Source: Clostridia bacterium
Lineage (GTDB): Bacteria > Bacillota > Clostridia > UMGS1883 > UMGS1540
DNA: 47,536 nt
Direction: 5' to 3'
Assembly (NCBI GenBank): GCA_029006755.1
Contig: JAQXGO010000026.1
Span: 1-47,536 of the forward strand
Part shown: positions 1-9,212 of the stretch, piece by piece
Layout: each line of letters begins with the position of its first letter
Position numbering within the stretch: position 1 is the first letter of the stretch
Made by a program: the position numbers and the translations under genes
The notes under the pieces: generated by a model
The model's database searches: none
The model's input: only the letters and a program-made list of their open reading frames with translations
Told to the model about the DNA's origin: nothing

Positions 1-286
1 AATGTGCCCCCACGCCTTATTGCCAAAGACTGCCGGATTTGCCATATAGGGCGTACCATCCGGTTCAAAGACCGAAACGTAAGAAACATCTGTTAGAAAA
101 CACAATTTCAAGCCTTCCGTCTCCATCTATATCCTCGACAGTAGGCGAACAATAATACGCTTTCTCTGTCCAAAAAGCATAGGTGCCTGCATGCGAATAT
201 TTGACTGTCGGATGAATCGTATACGCCTTGCAAACCATACTGCTAAAAAGACTGACTGCTATCCATACCGAAAAAAGTTTTTTCAT
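1..286 (-). pseudogene. Secreted FG-GAP/VCBS-like protein, 5' part only, frameshifted
   Basis: The gene reads leftward from ATG 286 and leaves the window at base 1. Residues 1-21 form a signal peptide (basic start, hydrophobic core, cut near CKA). About 25 residues later comes SPTVEDIDGDGRLEIVFS, which looks like an FG-GAP/VCBS beta-propeller blade with an Asp-rich calcium loop. The frame then stops at 65-67. Dropping one base near 91-97 keeps it open to the edge as TDVSYVSVFEPDGTPYMANP and onward, so a single-base insertion or a sequencing error is the simplest reading. Its AGGAGG site overlaps the end of the upstream SLH gene, with a 2-nt gap, so the two are probably co-translated. The family call rests on one blade only; the full domain layout lies outside the window. 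Confidence 0.6.
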
Positions 287-288
287 GT

Positions 289-1296
289 TCAGCCCTCCTG
301 CAATTGTGCAACCGCACTTTTCCCAAGCATTTCATATATTACACCCTCGCTGGATGTCTTCAAAACAATAAACGAATATGCATGGTTTGAAAGTCCATGG
401 ATATATAGATCAGAAACAAATCCGGCGCTACCGCCGTTTTGATAACGAATAGGGCCTTTTTGAAAACCTGGTGTTCCGTCCGGTTTAATTTCTGTCATGA
501 CACCGTTTTCCGATTCCCGCATAAAGATACGAAGACCATAATGTTCTGCCATTTGGTCGAAATGAATGCAAACCACATCCGATTGCCTGGTTGCCGAAAT
601 TGTGCCCAAGATTTCGGGTACATCTGGGAAAGCCTCCGAAAGGGACGGTTTTTTCATAATCCCAAGTTCATTGGCAAGTGCGCGATCTGCCGCACCCTCG
701 TCACAAAGCTTTTCTATCAACATCCGATGCGAATTTTGAATTGGAAGCCGCAGTGCATTATAGCACATAGCAATCATATCCCGTCTTTGTAATTCCCAAT
801 GTGTTTCGATTTCACCATCCAACAGCCCTTTTTCTTTAGCAAAAGGCACAGCGGATGCATAGGCAAAATCACCGGCGCCATCTTCATATCCCAAAACGCG
901 CAAAAGCATTGTCGCAAACTGGGTAACTGTTGCAATATCCTGGGCACCAAAATAGCTCTCGCTCATACCATTGACAAGATAGTTCTCATAAAGCCATCCA
1001 ACAGCATTAGAAGCCCATAAAGGCACATCCGGGAAGGGGTGGGCATTTGCCTGATATTCTGCCTTTTCTTCTTTGCCTAACATTCTAACAATGCTAACGC
1101 AGATTTCCGCACGCGTGGCATTGCGGTCCATTTCCATGCTTTCCATGCTAAATCCGTTTCCCGTGCCCTTTAAAAGCCCCAAATCATATAAAACCTTTGC
1201 CTTGTTCTCCACCGGATCCGCTTGTGCCGACACGGCGCCCCAATTAGACAAGCTAAGAAGAATAACAAGTAGAAACGCGGCTATTCTTTTCATCAT
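289..1296 (-). CDS. SLH-domain surface protein
   Basis: About 335 residues with a signal peptide (MMKRIAAFLLVILLSLS, cut near VSAQA), followed by three S-layer-homology repeats. The first lies near residues 30-75 (YDLGLLKGTGNGF, then TRAEICVSIVRMLG). The second is near 85-140 (FPDVPLWASNAVGWLYENYL). The third, weaker one is near 150-190 (AKEKGLLDG). SLH repeats normally bind pyruvylated secondary cell-wall polymer, so the product is probably held on the outside of the wall. The C-terminal 140 residues are not recognised. I placed the start at ATG 1296 (or 1293), where the signal peptide begins and 11 nt after the metF stop; an earlier in-frame ATG at 1347 would overlap metF and spoil the signal peptide. 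The ribosome site is weak, consistent with coupling to metF. Confidence 0.8.
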   Translation of the reverse strand: MMKRIAAFLLVILLSLSNWGAVSAQADPVENKAKVLYDLGLLKGTGNGFSMESMEMDRNATRAEICVSIVRMLGKEEKAEYQANAHPFPDVPLWASNAVGWLYENYLVNGMSESYFGAQDIATVTQFATMLLRVLGYEDGAGDFAYASAVPFAKEKGLLDGEIETHWELQRRDMIAMCYNALRLPIQNSHRMLIEKLCDEGAADRALANELGIMKKPSLSEAFPDVPEILGTISATRQSDVVCIHFDQMAEHYGLRIFMRESENGVMTEIKPDGTPGFQKGPIRYQNGGSAGFVSDLYIHGLSNHAYSFIVLKTSSEGVIYEMLGKSAVAQLQEG

Positions 1297-1307
1297 ATCT
1301 CTATCTT

Positions 1308-2174
1308 TTATCCAAGTATATGGCTGATATTTTCCAAAATCGGGCATGCAATTTCCGGCTTATTCATCGTATAAATATGAATCCGTCGTACGCCGTTAGA
1401 AATCAGATCAATAATCTGTTCTGTTGCATACGCTATACCGGCCTGCGAGAGAGCTTTCGGTTTATCTCCGAATTTATCCATCATAGCGAGGAACTTTGGC
1501 GTAAGCGTTGCCCCCGAAAGCGCGCACATCCGCTTGATGGAGTTTGCCGAGGTAACAGGCATAATGCCTGCCACGACCGGAACATCGATGCCTTTCGCTG
1601 CCAATCGGTATAAGAAGCTATAAAACATGTTGTTATCAAAGAAAAGCTGGGACACTAAAAAATCCACGCCGGCCTCTACTTTATATCGCAGATTATCAAT
1701 ATCCTTTTCTTTATTCGGTGCTTCCACATGGCCTTCCGGATAGCAAGCACCGCCGACACAAAAATCTCCGTAAGCCTTAATCTCTCGAATCAGTTCATAG
1801 GCGTAGCGAAACTCCATGCTGTCCTTATCAAAATCTGCATTGGGTAAATCGCCTCGGAGTGCCAAAACATTTTGGATATTCTTTTCTTTAAAAGTATCTA
1901 AAATTGTATGTATACGCGGCTTTGTTGCCCCAATACAGGTCAGATGTGCCAACACCGTAGTATCCAACTCATTCTGCACCATAGAGGCCACCTCTAAGGC
2001 ATTCGCCGTATTGCCGCCGCCTGCGCCGTAGGTAACGCTAATGTAGGATGGATTTGTTTTTGCCAACGTACGAATGGCAGGCGTGACATTCTCGATGGGG
2101 ATTTCCGGTTTAGGCGGAAAAATCTCCAGGGAAACTGTTACTGAATCTTCTTTAAAAATACTTTGAATACGCAT
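1308..2174 (-). CDS. metF: 5,10-methylenetetrahydrofolate reductase
   Basis: A 288-residue FAD-dependent TIM-barrel enzyme that reduces methylene-THF to methyl-THF, feeding methionine synthesis or, in acetogens, the methyl branch of carbon fixation. The catalytic Glu is E17 in SLEIFPPK. VTYGAGGG (47-54) and LALRGD (104-109) are the conserved folate and flavin-binding strands. Length matches the short bacterial type with no regulatory domain. Its ATG overlaps the ychF stop in a TAATG arrangement, so translation is probably coupled. No methionine synthase or other Wood-Ljungdahl gene is in the window, so the pathway role cannot be settled here, and no SAM riboswitch lies upstream because the gene follows ychF directly. 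Confidence 0.96.
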   Translation of the reverse strand: MRIQSIFKEDSVTVSLEIFPPKPEIPIENVTPAIRTLAKTNPSYISVTYGAGGGNTANALEVASMVQNELDTTVLAHLTCIGATKPRIHTILDTFKEKNIQNVLALRGDLPNADFDKDSMEFRYAYELIREIKAYGDFCVGGACYPEGHVEAPNKEKDIDNLRYKVEAGVDFLVSQLFFDNNMFYSFLYRLAAKGIDVPVVAGIMPVTSANSIKRMCALSGATLTPKFLAMMDKFGDKPKALSQAGIAYATEQIIDLISNGVRRIHIYTMNKPEIACPILENISHILG

Positions 2175-3259
2175 TACACATTAAACCGAAATACAACAAC
2201 GTCACCGTCTTGCATTACATATTCCTTTCCTTCACTTCTAATGAGCCCTTTTTCTCTTGCCGTAACCCCATTACCGCAAGCAATTAAATCCTCGTATGAA
2301 ATAACCTCTGCTCGAATAAAGCCTCTTTCAAAATCCGAGTGAATTTTGCCTGCTGCCTGCGGTGCTTTGAGGCCGCGCATAATGGTCCATGCCCTGACCT
2401 CTTTCGGTCCGGCTGTTAAAAAGCTGATAAGGCCGAGGAGCGAATAGCACTTTTCCACTAATCGGTCCAGTCCGGAAGCAGATAGCCCCATTTCGTCTAA
2501 GAACATCTGCTTTTCGTCACCCTCCAGTGCCGCAATCTCCTCCTCTATCTTAGCCGAAATTGCAAGCACCTCTGCCTTCTCTTCCTTTGCAATTTTTTCC
2601 AGTGCTTCTAAATATGGGTTATTTGTAAAACCCGTTTCTGAAACATTGGCAGCATAGATAACCGGCTTAATTGTAAGCAGTGCTACTTCATGCAGCATTG
2701 CCTTTTCTTCCTCGGTATATTGCAAACTGCGCGCCGGCATACCCTGTTCCAATGTATCTATAATACGCTTTAAAAGCTGTGCTTCCTCCGCGTATTTCTT
2801 CTCACCCGTTTTTATCATTTTTGTTACGCGTTCATAGCGTTTATTGACGAGTTCCAAATCGGAAAAAATCAATTCCAGATTTATAGTTTCTGTATCTCTC
2901 ACGGGGTCGATACTGCCGTCAACATGCACAATATTGCTGTCATCAAAACAGCGCACCACATGGACAATAGCGTCTACCTCACGAATGTGAGAAAGGAACT
3001 TGTTGCCAAGACCTTCCCCGCGGGAAGCACCTTTAACAAGCCCTGCAATATCTACAAACTCAATCACTGCCGGCGTGACCTTTTCCGGATGATACATCTC
3101 GGTTAAAACTTCCAATCTTGCATCCGGCACAGCTACAACCCCTACATTGGGTTCAATGGTGCAAAAGGGATAATTTGCCGCACCTGCGCCAGCTTGCGTG
3201 ATCGCATTAAAAAGTGTGCTTTTACCAACATTTGGTAATCCAACGATTCCAAGCCGCAT
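2174..3259 (-). CDS. ychF: Obg-like ATPase YchF
   Basis: A 361-residue P-loop NTPase that binds the ribosome and is linked to translation and oxidative-stress control. The G1 motif is GLPNVGKST (7-15), the G3 region is [10 protein letters not shown], and the G4 position reads NVSE, the NxxE signature that makes this family prefer ATP to GTP. The C-terminal TGS domain carries [20 protein letters not shown] and ends in the usual VVFRFNV. I chose the ATG at 3259 because family members start [14 protein letters not shown] and a GGAAGG lies upstream; an in-frame ATG at 3280 would add seven residues and lacks a ribosome site. First gene of the ychF-metF-SLH unit, behind the promoter at 3295-3323. 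Confidence 0.96.
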   Translation of the reverse strand: MRLGIVGLPNVGKSTLFNAITQAGAGAANYPFCTIEPNVGVVAVPDARLEVLTEMYHPEKVTPAVIEFVDIAGLVKGASRGEGLGNKFLSHIREVDAIVHVVRCFDDSNIVHVDGSIDPVRDTETINLELIFSDLELVNKRYERVTKMIKTGEKKYAEEAQLLKRIIDTLEQGMPARSLQYTEEEKAMLHEVALLTIKPVIYAANVSETGFTNNPYLEALEKIAKEEKAEVLAISAKIEEEIAALEGDEKQMFLDEMGLSASGLDRLVEKCYSLLGLISFLTAGPKEVRAWTIMRGLKAPQAAGKIHSDFERGFIRAEVISYEDLIACGNGVTAREKGLIRSEGKEYVMQDGDVVVFRFNV

Positions 3260-3294
3260 AATTCCATCGTTTCCTTCCATTTAATATACAATTT

Positions 3295-3323
3295 ATTATA
3301 TAGTATCTCTCTCTAAAATTCAA
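3295..3323 (-). promoter_or_regulatory. Sigma-A promoter of ychF operon
   Basis: On the minus strand TTGAAT (3323-3318) and TATAAT (3300-3295) are separated by exactly 17 nt and lie 36 nt upstream of the ychF start. It is divergent from the htpG promoter at 3394-3423. Confidence 0.75.
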
Positions 3324-3393
3324 GCCTTATTTTGAAATTCATGCTCTATATGCTTTTTTTCGGCGCGTTTCTTTCCAAATACCGCCGTTTTTC

Positions 3394-3423
3394 TTGACCT
3401 GATTGATTCTTTTGTGCTATAAT
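3394..3423 (+). promoter_or_regulatory. Sigma-A promoter of htpG
   Basis: TTGACC (3394-3399), 18-nt spacer, perfect TATAAT (3418-3423), 33 nt before the htpG start. There is no CIRCE inverted repeat (TTAGCACTC type), so HrcA control of this chaperone is not indicated. Confidence 0.8.
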
Positions 3424-3455
3424 AAAAAAATAATACTATGAAAGGAAGGATTTAT

Positions 3456-5279
3456 ATGCGTAGCGGTGATATTTCCATTAGCACCGAAAATATTTTCCCC
3501 ATTATCAAAAAATGGCTCTATTCCGATTGCGATATTTTTCTTCGTGAGCTTGTATCCAACGGATGTGATGCCATCACCAAATTGAAGAAGCTTTCCTCCA
3601 TTGGAGAAGCTTCTGTTTCTGCGGATGAGATTTTTTCTTTAGAGGTTTTTCTGGACAAGGAAGCCAAAACCATTACAATCACGGATAATGGTATTGGTAT
3701 GACTGAGGAAGAACTGATTAAGTATATTACGCAAATTGCTTTTTCCGGTGCGGAGGAGTTTTTACAGAAATATAAGGATCAGGACAAGGAAGGCGGCGGC
3801 ATTATCGGCCATTTCGGTCTTGGTTTTTATTCTGCCTTCATGGTTGCCGATCGCGTGGATATTCATACGCTTTCCTATAAAGAAGGTGCAAAAAGTGTTT
3901 TTTGGAGTTGTGACGGCGGTGTAACCTATGAAATTGCTGAAGGAACAAAGACCGGACGTGGCACAGAAATTGTGTTGCATGTGAGTGAGGAGCAAGCCGA
4001 GTTTTTAGATGCGGCTCGTCTTACAGCGATTCTGCATAAATACTGCGCTTTTCTCCCCTATCCCATCTATTTTTGCAAGGCAGGCGAAGATAAGCCGACA
4101 GAAAGTATTAACGATACGGCACCGCTTTGGACAAAGCAGCCCTCCGCTTGCACCGATGAGGAATACAAAGCATTCTACAAAAAGGTTTTTTCCGATTATG
4201 CAGATCCCCTCTTTTACATTCATCTTAATGTGGAATATCCGTTCCATTTACAAGGTATTTTGTATTTCCCGAAGCGGACGAATGCGTATGAACCGGCAGA
4301 AGGCCAGATTAAGTTATACAACAATCAGGTATTCATCGCCGATAATATTAAGGAAGTGATTCCTGAATTTTTGCTACTTCTAAAAGGCTGCATTGATTGC
4401 CCGGATTTACCGCTGAATGTATCACGCAGCTTCCTGCAAAACGATGGCTATGTACGCAAGGTTTCGGAGCATATTACAAAGAAGGTGGCGGATAAGCTGA
4501 CCTCTCTTTATAAAAATGAGCGCGACAACTTTAATCAGTATTGGGATGACATAAATCCTTTTATCAAATATGGATGTCTGCGGGACGAAAAGTTCTACGA
4601 AAAGGTAAAGGATATTTTGATTTACAAAACGACAGATGGTGCCTATATGACCTTAGACGAGTATTTATCGGATGCTGCTTCGCATGGGCATAAAAACGAA
4701 GTCTACTATGCGACTGATGCAGAAGCTCAAGGCCAATATATTTCTCTGTTTAAAAAGGAAAATATTCCGATCGTCTTGTTGCCGGCTGTAATTGATGGCG
4801 CATTTATTTCCATGATGGAAGCAAAAAATGCAGATGTTAAGTTTCTTCGTATTGATGCCTCTGTTTCTGATGCTTTAAAGGACGGCGAAGGTGAAAACAA
4901 GGATGCTGTTTTGGCATTATTTAAAGATGTTATCCAAACAGAGGGCTTGACTATAGAGGCCGCGCCCTTAAAGAATGAGGATATGCCGGCTGTTTTAACC
5001 ATCAGCGAAACATCTCGCCGCATGCAGGAAATGGCACAGATGTATAATGGCATGGTTCCGGGTATGTTCCCGACAGAGGAAACTCTTGTATTGAATTTAA
5101 AGAGCCCGATTATTCAGAAAATAGCTGCTTGTGCCGAAAACCGGGAGGCCGTAGAACCTCTTTGTTTACAGGTATATGATATGGCCAAGCTTGCACAAAG
5201 GCCGCTTTCCACCGAGGCACTCACTGCCTTTATTCGCCGGAGTGCGGATATTATGGGGAAGGCTTTGCAAAATGACTAA
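3456..5279 (+). CDS. htpG: Hsp90-family chaperone HtpG
   Basis: A 607-residue ATP-dependent cytosolic chaperone, close to the usual 620-630. The GHKL ATP-binding site is visible: RELVSNGCDAITKL (catalytic E31, Mg-binding N35), ITDNGIGMT, and the lid motif IGHFGLGFYSAFMVADRV. The middle domain carries LPLNVSRSFLQND, where the common form is LNVSREILQ, with the ATP-sensing Arg retained. The usual NASDA is NGCDA here, a divergence I associate with clostridial members. I chose the ATG at 3456 because AAAGGAAGGA sits 6 nt upstream; the in-frame ATG at 3438 lies before that site. Single gene with its own promoter and probable terminator. Confidence 0.95.
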   Translation: MRSGDISISTENIFPIIKKWLYSDCDIFLRELVSNGCDAITKLKKLSSIGEASVSADEIFSLEVFLDKEAKTITITDNGIGMTEEELIKYITQIAFSGAEEFLQKYKDQDKEGGGIIGHFGLGFYSAFMVADRVDIHTLSYKEGAKSVFWSCDGGVTYEIAEGTKTGRGTEIVLHVSEEQAEFLDAARLTAILHKYCAFLPYPIYFCKAGEDKPTESINDTAPLWTKQPSACTDEEYKAFYKKVFSDYADPLFYIHLNVEYPFHLQGILYFPKRTNAYEPAEGQIKLYNNQVFIADNIKEVIPEFLLLLKGCIDCPDLPLNVSRSFLQNDGYVRKVSEHITKKVADKLTSLYKNERDNFNQYWDDINPFIKYGCLRDEKFYEKVKDILIYKTTDGAYMTLDEYLSDAASHGHKNEVYYATDAEAQGQYISLFKKENIPIVLLPAVIDGAFISMMEAKNADVKFLRIDASVSDALKDGEGENKDAVLALFKDVIQTEGLTIEAAPLKNEDMPAVLTISETSRRMQEMAQMYNGMVPGMFPTEETLVLNLKSPIIQKIAACAENREAVEPLCLQVYDMAKLAQRPLSTEALTAFIRRSADIMGKALQND

Positions 5280-5282
5280 AGC

Positions 5283-5310
5283 ATAAACCTTTTTGCGGAT
5301 TAAGGTTTAT
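5283..5310 (+). terminator. Possible weak terminator after htpG
   Basis: ATAAACCTT (5283-5291) pairs perfectly with AAGGTTTAT (5302-5310) 4 nt after the htpG stop. The stem is A/T-rich and only a short CTTT follows, so it is a weak candidate. Confidence 0.35.
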
Positions 5311-5381
5311 CTTTAAATATAGTTTCTTGCAAAAGACTATGACTACGGCAAGCGACTAATAATAATAATAAAGGAGATTTT

Positions 5382-6725
5382 ATGAACAGGTTATTCGGAA
5401 CAGACGGTGTACGCGGCATAGCCGGCAGTGAACTGACGCCTGCGTTAGCTTACCAGCTTGGACGTGCCGGTGCATTTGTTTTGTCAAAAACAACAGCAAA
5501 ACCCAACATTCTTGTGGGTAAAGACACGCGTCTTTCCGGCGATATGCTGGAAAGTGCTTTGGTGGCAGGAATATGTTCTGCCGGAGCAACCGCCATTTTG
5601 CTTGGCGTACTGCCTACGCCGGCCGTGGCGTATCTTACCCGTGAGCGGAAGGCCGCGGCAGGCGTTGTCATCTCAGCATCACATAATCCGGCCGCGTATA
5701 ACGGCATTAAGTTTTTCAGCGGTGATGGTTATAAATTGCCGGATGAGATTGAAGATGAAATTCAATCGGTCATAGAAAAGGATAGCGTGCCTGTTTTCAC
5801 CGGTGCGGATATTGGTCGAATTATGTATGACGAAGAGGCCAAAAAGGCATACGCCACCTATGCTTGCCAGACGATTTCCTGCCGATTAGACGGGATGCGC
5901 CTTTGTGTAGACTGCGCCAACGGTGCCAACAGCCGGATTGCACCTGATGCACTGCGTTCCCTTGGCGCAGACGTTACAGCAATTCATGATACGCCGGACG
6001 GCTTAAACATTAATTTGGATTGCGGCTCCACGCATCTATCTTCTCTTTCCGAACATGTAAAAAAAGGCGATTTTGACCTTGGAATTGCCTTTGACGGAGA
6101 TGCAGACCGTGTACTTTTTACCGATGAAAACGGTGCAGTTATTGACGGCGATCAGGTGATGGCCATTTGCGCAATTGCAATGCAAAAGGCAGGTACACTA
6201 TCAAACAGCACCTTGGTTGCTACCATTATGAGTAATTTAGGACTAACACTTGCTTGCAAAGCGGAGGGAATTCATGTTTTGCAGACATCTGTTGGCGACC
6301 GCTATGTGCTGGAGGCTATGCGCAAGGGCGGCCATTGTATTGGCGGCGAACAATCCGGCCATATTATTTTTGCAAACCACGCAACCACCGGTGACGGTTT
6401 AATTTCTGCCCTGCAGTTTTTGCAAATCATTAAAAACAGCAGCCAACCGGTCTCCTCTCTTGCTAAAACCATGACTGTTTTGCCGCAGGTGCTTTGCAAT
6501 GCGCATGTATCCAACACGAAAAAGAACTTATACAAAGAGGATCCTGTGATTCAAAGGGAGATCTCTCGCATTGAAGCCCTGATGGAAGGCACCGGGCGCG
6601 TTGTGATTCGCCCATCAGGCACAGAGCCAAGTGTGCGCGTCATGATAGAAGGCACAGATATTGCGCTATTAGAAAAAGAAGCCAAAGCACTGGCTGCACT
6701 CATTGCATCACGTATGTGTGATTAG
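5382..6725 (+). CDS. glmM: Phosphoglucosamine mutase
   Basis: A 447-residue enzyme that converts glucosamine-6-phosphate to glucosamine-1-phosphate for UDP-GlcNAc and so for peptidoglycan. MNRLFGTDGVRGIAG is the family start; the phosphoserine is S100 in ISASHNP; the metal loop is AFDGDADR (236-243); the sugar loop is GGEQSGHII; the phosphate-binding loop is RPSGTEPSVRV near the C-terminus. Length is typical. The start is fixed by AAAGGAG 6 nt upstream. The M24 peptidase gene follows 28 nt downstream with its own ribosome site, so the two are probably one operon. I found no convincing promoter in the 100 nt before it. Confidence 0.97.
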   Translation: MNRLFGTDGVRGIAGSELTPALAYQLGRAGAFVLSKTTAKPNILVGKDTRLSGDMLESALVAGICSAGATAILLGVLPTPAVAYLTRERKAAAGVVISASHNPAAYNGIKFFSGDGYKLPDEIEDEIQSVIEKDSVPVFTGADIGRIMYDEEAKKAYATYACQTISCRLDGMRLCVDCANGANSRIAPDALRSLGADVTAIHDTPDGLNINLDCGSTHLSSLSEHVKKGDFDLGIAFDGDADRVLFTDENGAVIDGDQVMAICAIAMQKAGTLSNSTLVATIMSNLGLTLACKAEGIHVLQTSVGDRYVLEAMRKGGHCIGGEQSGHIIFANHATTGDGLISALQFLQIIKNSSQPVSSLAKTMTVLPQVLCNAHVSNTKKNLYKEDPVIQREISRIEALMEGTGRVVIRPSGTEPSVRVMIEGTDIALLEKEAKALAALIASRMCD

Positions 6726-6753
6726 CCATTCAGATTGTAAGAAAGGAAAAACC

Positions 6754-7800
6754 ATGAAACGTATAGAAGCTTTTTGGACGGTATTGCAGGCAATTGGTGC
6801 TGATGCTGCGATTTTGTATGCACCGGAAAATATATTCTACATAAGCGGATTTACGGGCGAGGGTACACTGGTGATTACGAGAAATCGACTTTGCCTGATT
6901 ACAGATTCTCGTTATACCCTAATGGCGCAGGAAGAAGCACCGGATTTTGAGATTCTCCCTCCTACGGCCGATCTTTTGGATTGTCTTTCCACTTCGTTTC
7001 ACGTAGCCTATGAGGATCAGTACCTTTCCGTTGCAGCTTTTTCCCGCATAACCGAAAAGCTTGCCGGGAAAGAACTCCTGCCAATGGGTGACAAGTTAAC
7101 ATGCCTTCGGCAGCACAAAGATTTAGGGGAACTTACCCTCATCATGGATGCCGTGCGCTTAGCCGACGAAGCGTTCGCCTACACGGTTACGCATATTCGT
7201 TCCGGCATGCATGAATATGAGGTGGCTGCTCTCATTGAGGGGTATATGCGGCGAGAAGCCGGTGCACTGCCCTCTTTTGAAACGATTTGCGCAAGCGGTG
7301 TACGTGGCGCTATGCCCCACGGGGCCGCCTCCGAAAAGATAATTCAAAAAGGCGAGCTTTTGACCATGGATTTCGGATGCAAGCTAAACGGCTATTGCTC
7401 TGATATTACACGCACGGTTTCCATCGGGCCTGCATCCGACAGGCAGAAGGAAATCTATAATGTGGTTCTTTACGCACAAACGCGCGCTGAAAACGCTGTA
7501 AAATGCGGCATGAAAGCTTCGCAGTTAGACCGGATTGCCAGAGAAGCTATTTCCAATTTCGGCTATGGGGACTACTTTGGTCATGCTTTAGGGCATGGCG
7601 TTGGTATTGCCATTCATGAGTATCCTACCATTTCACCGAAATCTGACCATATTATTGAAAACGGTGATGTTTTCACCATAGAACCCGGCATCTACATACC
7701 CAATGAGTGCGGAATTCGTATTGAGGATATGCTGTATGCAACCAATGGCGGTTATACGGTTCTAACAAAAAGTCCAAAGGGCTTATTGGAAATCCTGTAA
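6754..7800 (+). CDS. M24-family Xaa-Pro aminopeptidase
   Basis: A 348-residue dinuclear-metal peptidase of the pita-bread fold that removes N-terminal residues before proline. All five metal ligands are present: D206 (LTMDFG), D217 (CSDITRTV), H281 (HALGHGVG), E310 (FTIEPG) and E324 (GIRIED). The N-terminal creatinase-like domain covers about residues 5-125. The ATG at 6754 has GAAAGGA 7 nt upstream; an in-frame ATG at 6703 lies inside glmM and is not needed. Many Firmicutes place this gene before efp (elongation factor P); efp is not here. PepP- and PepQ-like activity cannot be told apart from sequence. Confidence 0.92.
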   Translation: MKRIEAFWTVLQAIGADAAILYAPENIFYISGFTGEGTLVITRNRLCLITDSRYTLMAQEEAPDFEILPPTADLLDCLSTSFHVAYEDQYLSVAAFSRITEKLAGKELLPMGDKLTCLRQHKDLGELTLIMDAVRLADEAFAYTVTHIRSGMHEYEVAALIEGYMRREAGALPSFETICASGVRGAMPHGAASEKIIQKGELLTMDFGCKLNGYCSDITRTVSIGPASDRQKEIYNVVLYAQTRAENAVKCGMKASQLDRIAREAISNFGYGDYFGHALGHGVGIAIHEYPTISPKSDHIIENGDVFTIEPGIYIPNECGIRIEDMLYATNGGYTVLTKSPKGLLEIL

Positions 7801-7910
7801 GTCGATCTTTTCTTACAGTACTATCCTATACCACTACACATGCACGCAATTTCGACAAGCCGATACATCGTGGCCGAAAAATGTATTGTTCGTATTAAAA
7901 TTAGAATTTT

Positions 7911-7957
7911 ATGAATAAAAATAAATATTTTTAAAAAGTTATTGCATAATTATACAA
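7911..7957 (+). promoter_or_regulatory. Tandem ARG-box-like ArgR/AhrC operators
   Basis: ATGAATAAAAATAAAT (7911-7926) is very close to the Bacillus ARG box (CATGAATAAAAATKCAA). TTGCATAATTATACAA (7942-7957) is an imperfect palindrome of the same A/T-rich type and covers the -35 box of the argG promoter. Two boxes about 30 bp apart, centre to centre, are typical of ArgR hexamer sites, so arginine repression of argGH is likely. ArgR itself is not in the window. Confidence 0.7.
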
Positions 7958-7970
7958 CTTATGTTATAAT
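7942..7970 (+). promoter_or_regulatory. Promoter of argGH
   Basis: TTGCAT (7942-7947), 17-nt spacer, TATAAT (7965-7970), 30 nt before argG. The -35 lies inside the second ARG-like box, which suggests repression by direct occlusion. Confidence 0.8.
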
Positions 7971-8000
7971 TATAAAAAATAATAAAAAGGGTGATGAAAA

Positions 8001-9209
8001 ATGGAAAAAATCGTACTTGCATATTCCGGTGGACTGGATACCTCAATTATTATCGCATGGCTCAAGGAAAACTATGATTGCGAAGTCATTGCTGTTTGCG
8101 GTGATGTGGGGCAAGGCAAAGAAACCGATGGACTTGAGGAACGTGCATTAAAAAGCGGGGCTTCCAAGCTTTATCTTGAAGATTTAAGAGAAGAGTATGT
8201 TTCGGATTACATATTCCCCACCTTAAAGGCCGGAGCTGTTTATGAAGGCAAATACCTACTGGGCACCTCTCACGCTCGTCCGATTATTGCAAAGCGCTTA
8301 GTAGAGATTGCAAAGAAAGAAGGCGCAACCGCAATCTGTCACGGTGCGACCGGTAAAGGAAACGATCAGGTTCGTTTTGAGCTGACCATCAAAGCTTTGG
8401 CACCGGAACTCAAAATTATCGCACCTTGGCGTGTTTGGGATATTAAGTCCCGTGAAGATGCTGTTGACTATGCAGAAGCACATGGTATTCCCATTCCTGT
8501 TACAAAAAAGGATCTGTATTCCCGTGACCGTAACATTTGGCACATTAGCCATGAGGGCATGGATTTAGAAGATCCTGCAAATATGCCGCAGTACGATAGC
8601 CTTTTGAAGCTTTCTGTTGCACCGGATAAGGCTCCGGATGAACCGAAATTTGTAAAAATTGCCTTTGAAAAGGGCATCCCAGTTGCCGTAGACGGCGAAA
8701 AACTTTCTCCTGTTGCATTGGTTGAAAAGCTGAACGCAATCGGCGGTGCCTATGGTATTGGTATTGCCGATATTGTTGAGGACAGATTGGTTGGTATGAA
8801 ATCTCGTGGTGTATACGAAACACCGGGCGGCACCATTTTATATGCTGCACATCAGGAACTCGAGTACCTCTGCCTCGATCGTCAGACACAGGCCTTTAAG
8901 CGTCATGTTTCCATTGAGTTTGCAAATCTTGTATATGATGGCAACTGGTTTACACCGCTTCGCGAGGCACTCTCTGCGTTTGTGGACAGCACACAGGAAT
9001 ACGTCACCGGCGAAGTTACCTTAAAGCTGCATAAGGGCTTAATTACACCAGCTGGTGCAACCTCTAAATATTCCTTATATAATGAAAAAATTGCAAGCTT
9101 TGGCGACAGCCATGAACTTTACAGCCATAAGGATTCCGAAGGCTTTATTAACCTCTTCGGCTTGCCTTTAAAGGTTCGTGCTTTGATGAAGAAAAAAGTA
9201 GGTGAATAA
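8001..9209 (+). CDS. argG: Argininosuccinate synthase
   Basis: A 402-residue enzyme that joins citrulline and aspartate, using ATP, to make argininosuccinate. The N-type ATP pyrophosphatase loop AYSGGLDTS is at residues 7-15. The family block [13 protein letters not shown] binds citrulline and aspartate, and the [13 protein letters not shown] and YETPGGTIL segments are also conserved. Length is standard. AAAGGGTG precedes the ATG. First gene of argGH; argH starts 3 nt after its stop. Confidence 0.98.
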   Translation: MEKIVLAYSGGLDTSIIIAWLKENYDCEVIAVCGDVGQGKETDGLEERALKSGASKLYLEDLREEYVSDYIFPTLKAGAVYEGKYLLGTSHARPIIAKRLVEIAKKEGATAICHGATGKGNDQVRFELTIKALAPELKIIAPWRVWDIKSREDAVDYAEAHGIPIPVTKKDLYSRDRNIWHISHEGMDLEDPANMPQYDSLLKLSVAPDKAPDEPKFVKIAFEKGIPVAVDGEKLSPVALVEKLNAIGGAYGIGIADIVEDRLVGMKSRGVYETPGGTILYAAHQELEYLCLDRQTQAFKRHVSIEFANLVYDGNWFTPLREALSAFVDSTQEYVTGEVTLKLHKGLITPAGATSKYSLYNEKIASFGDSHELYSHKDSEGFINLFGLPLKVRALMKKKVGE

Positions 9210-9212
9210 AAG

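Noticed and set aside
3281-3455. CIRCE/HrcA operator before htpG
   Set aside because: No TTAGCACTC-N9-GAGTGCTAA type inverted repeat.
7795-7818. Hairpin CTGTAAG/CTTACAG after the M24 peptidase gene as terminator
   Set aside because: Short stem overlapping the stop codon and no T-run after it.
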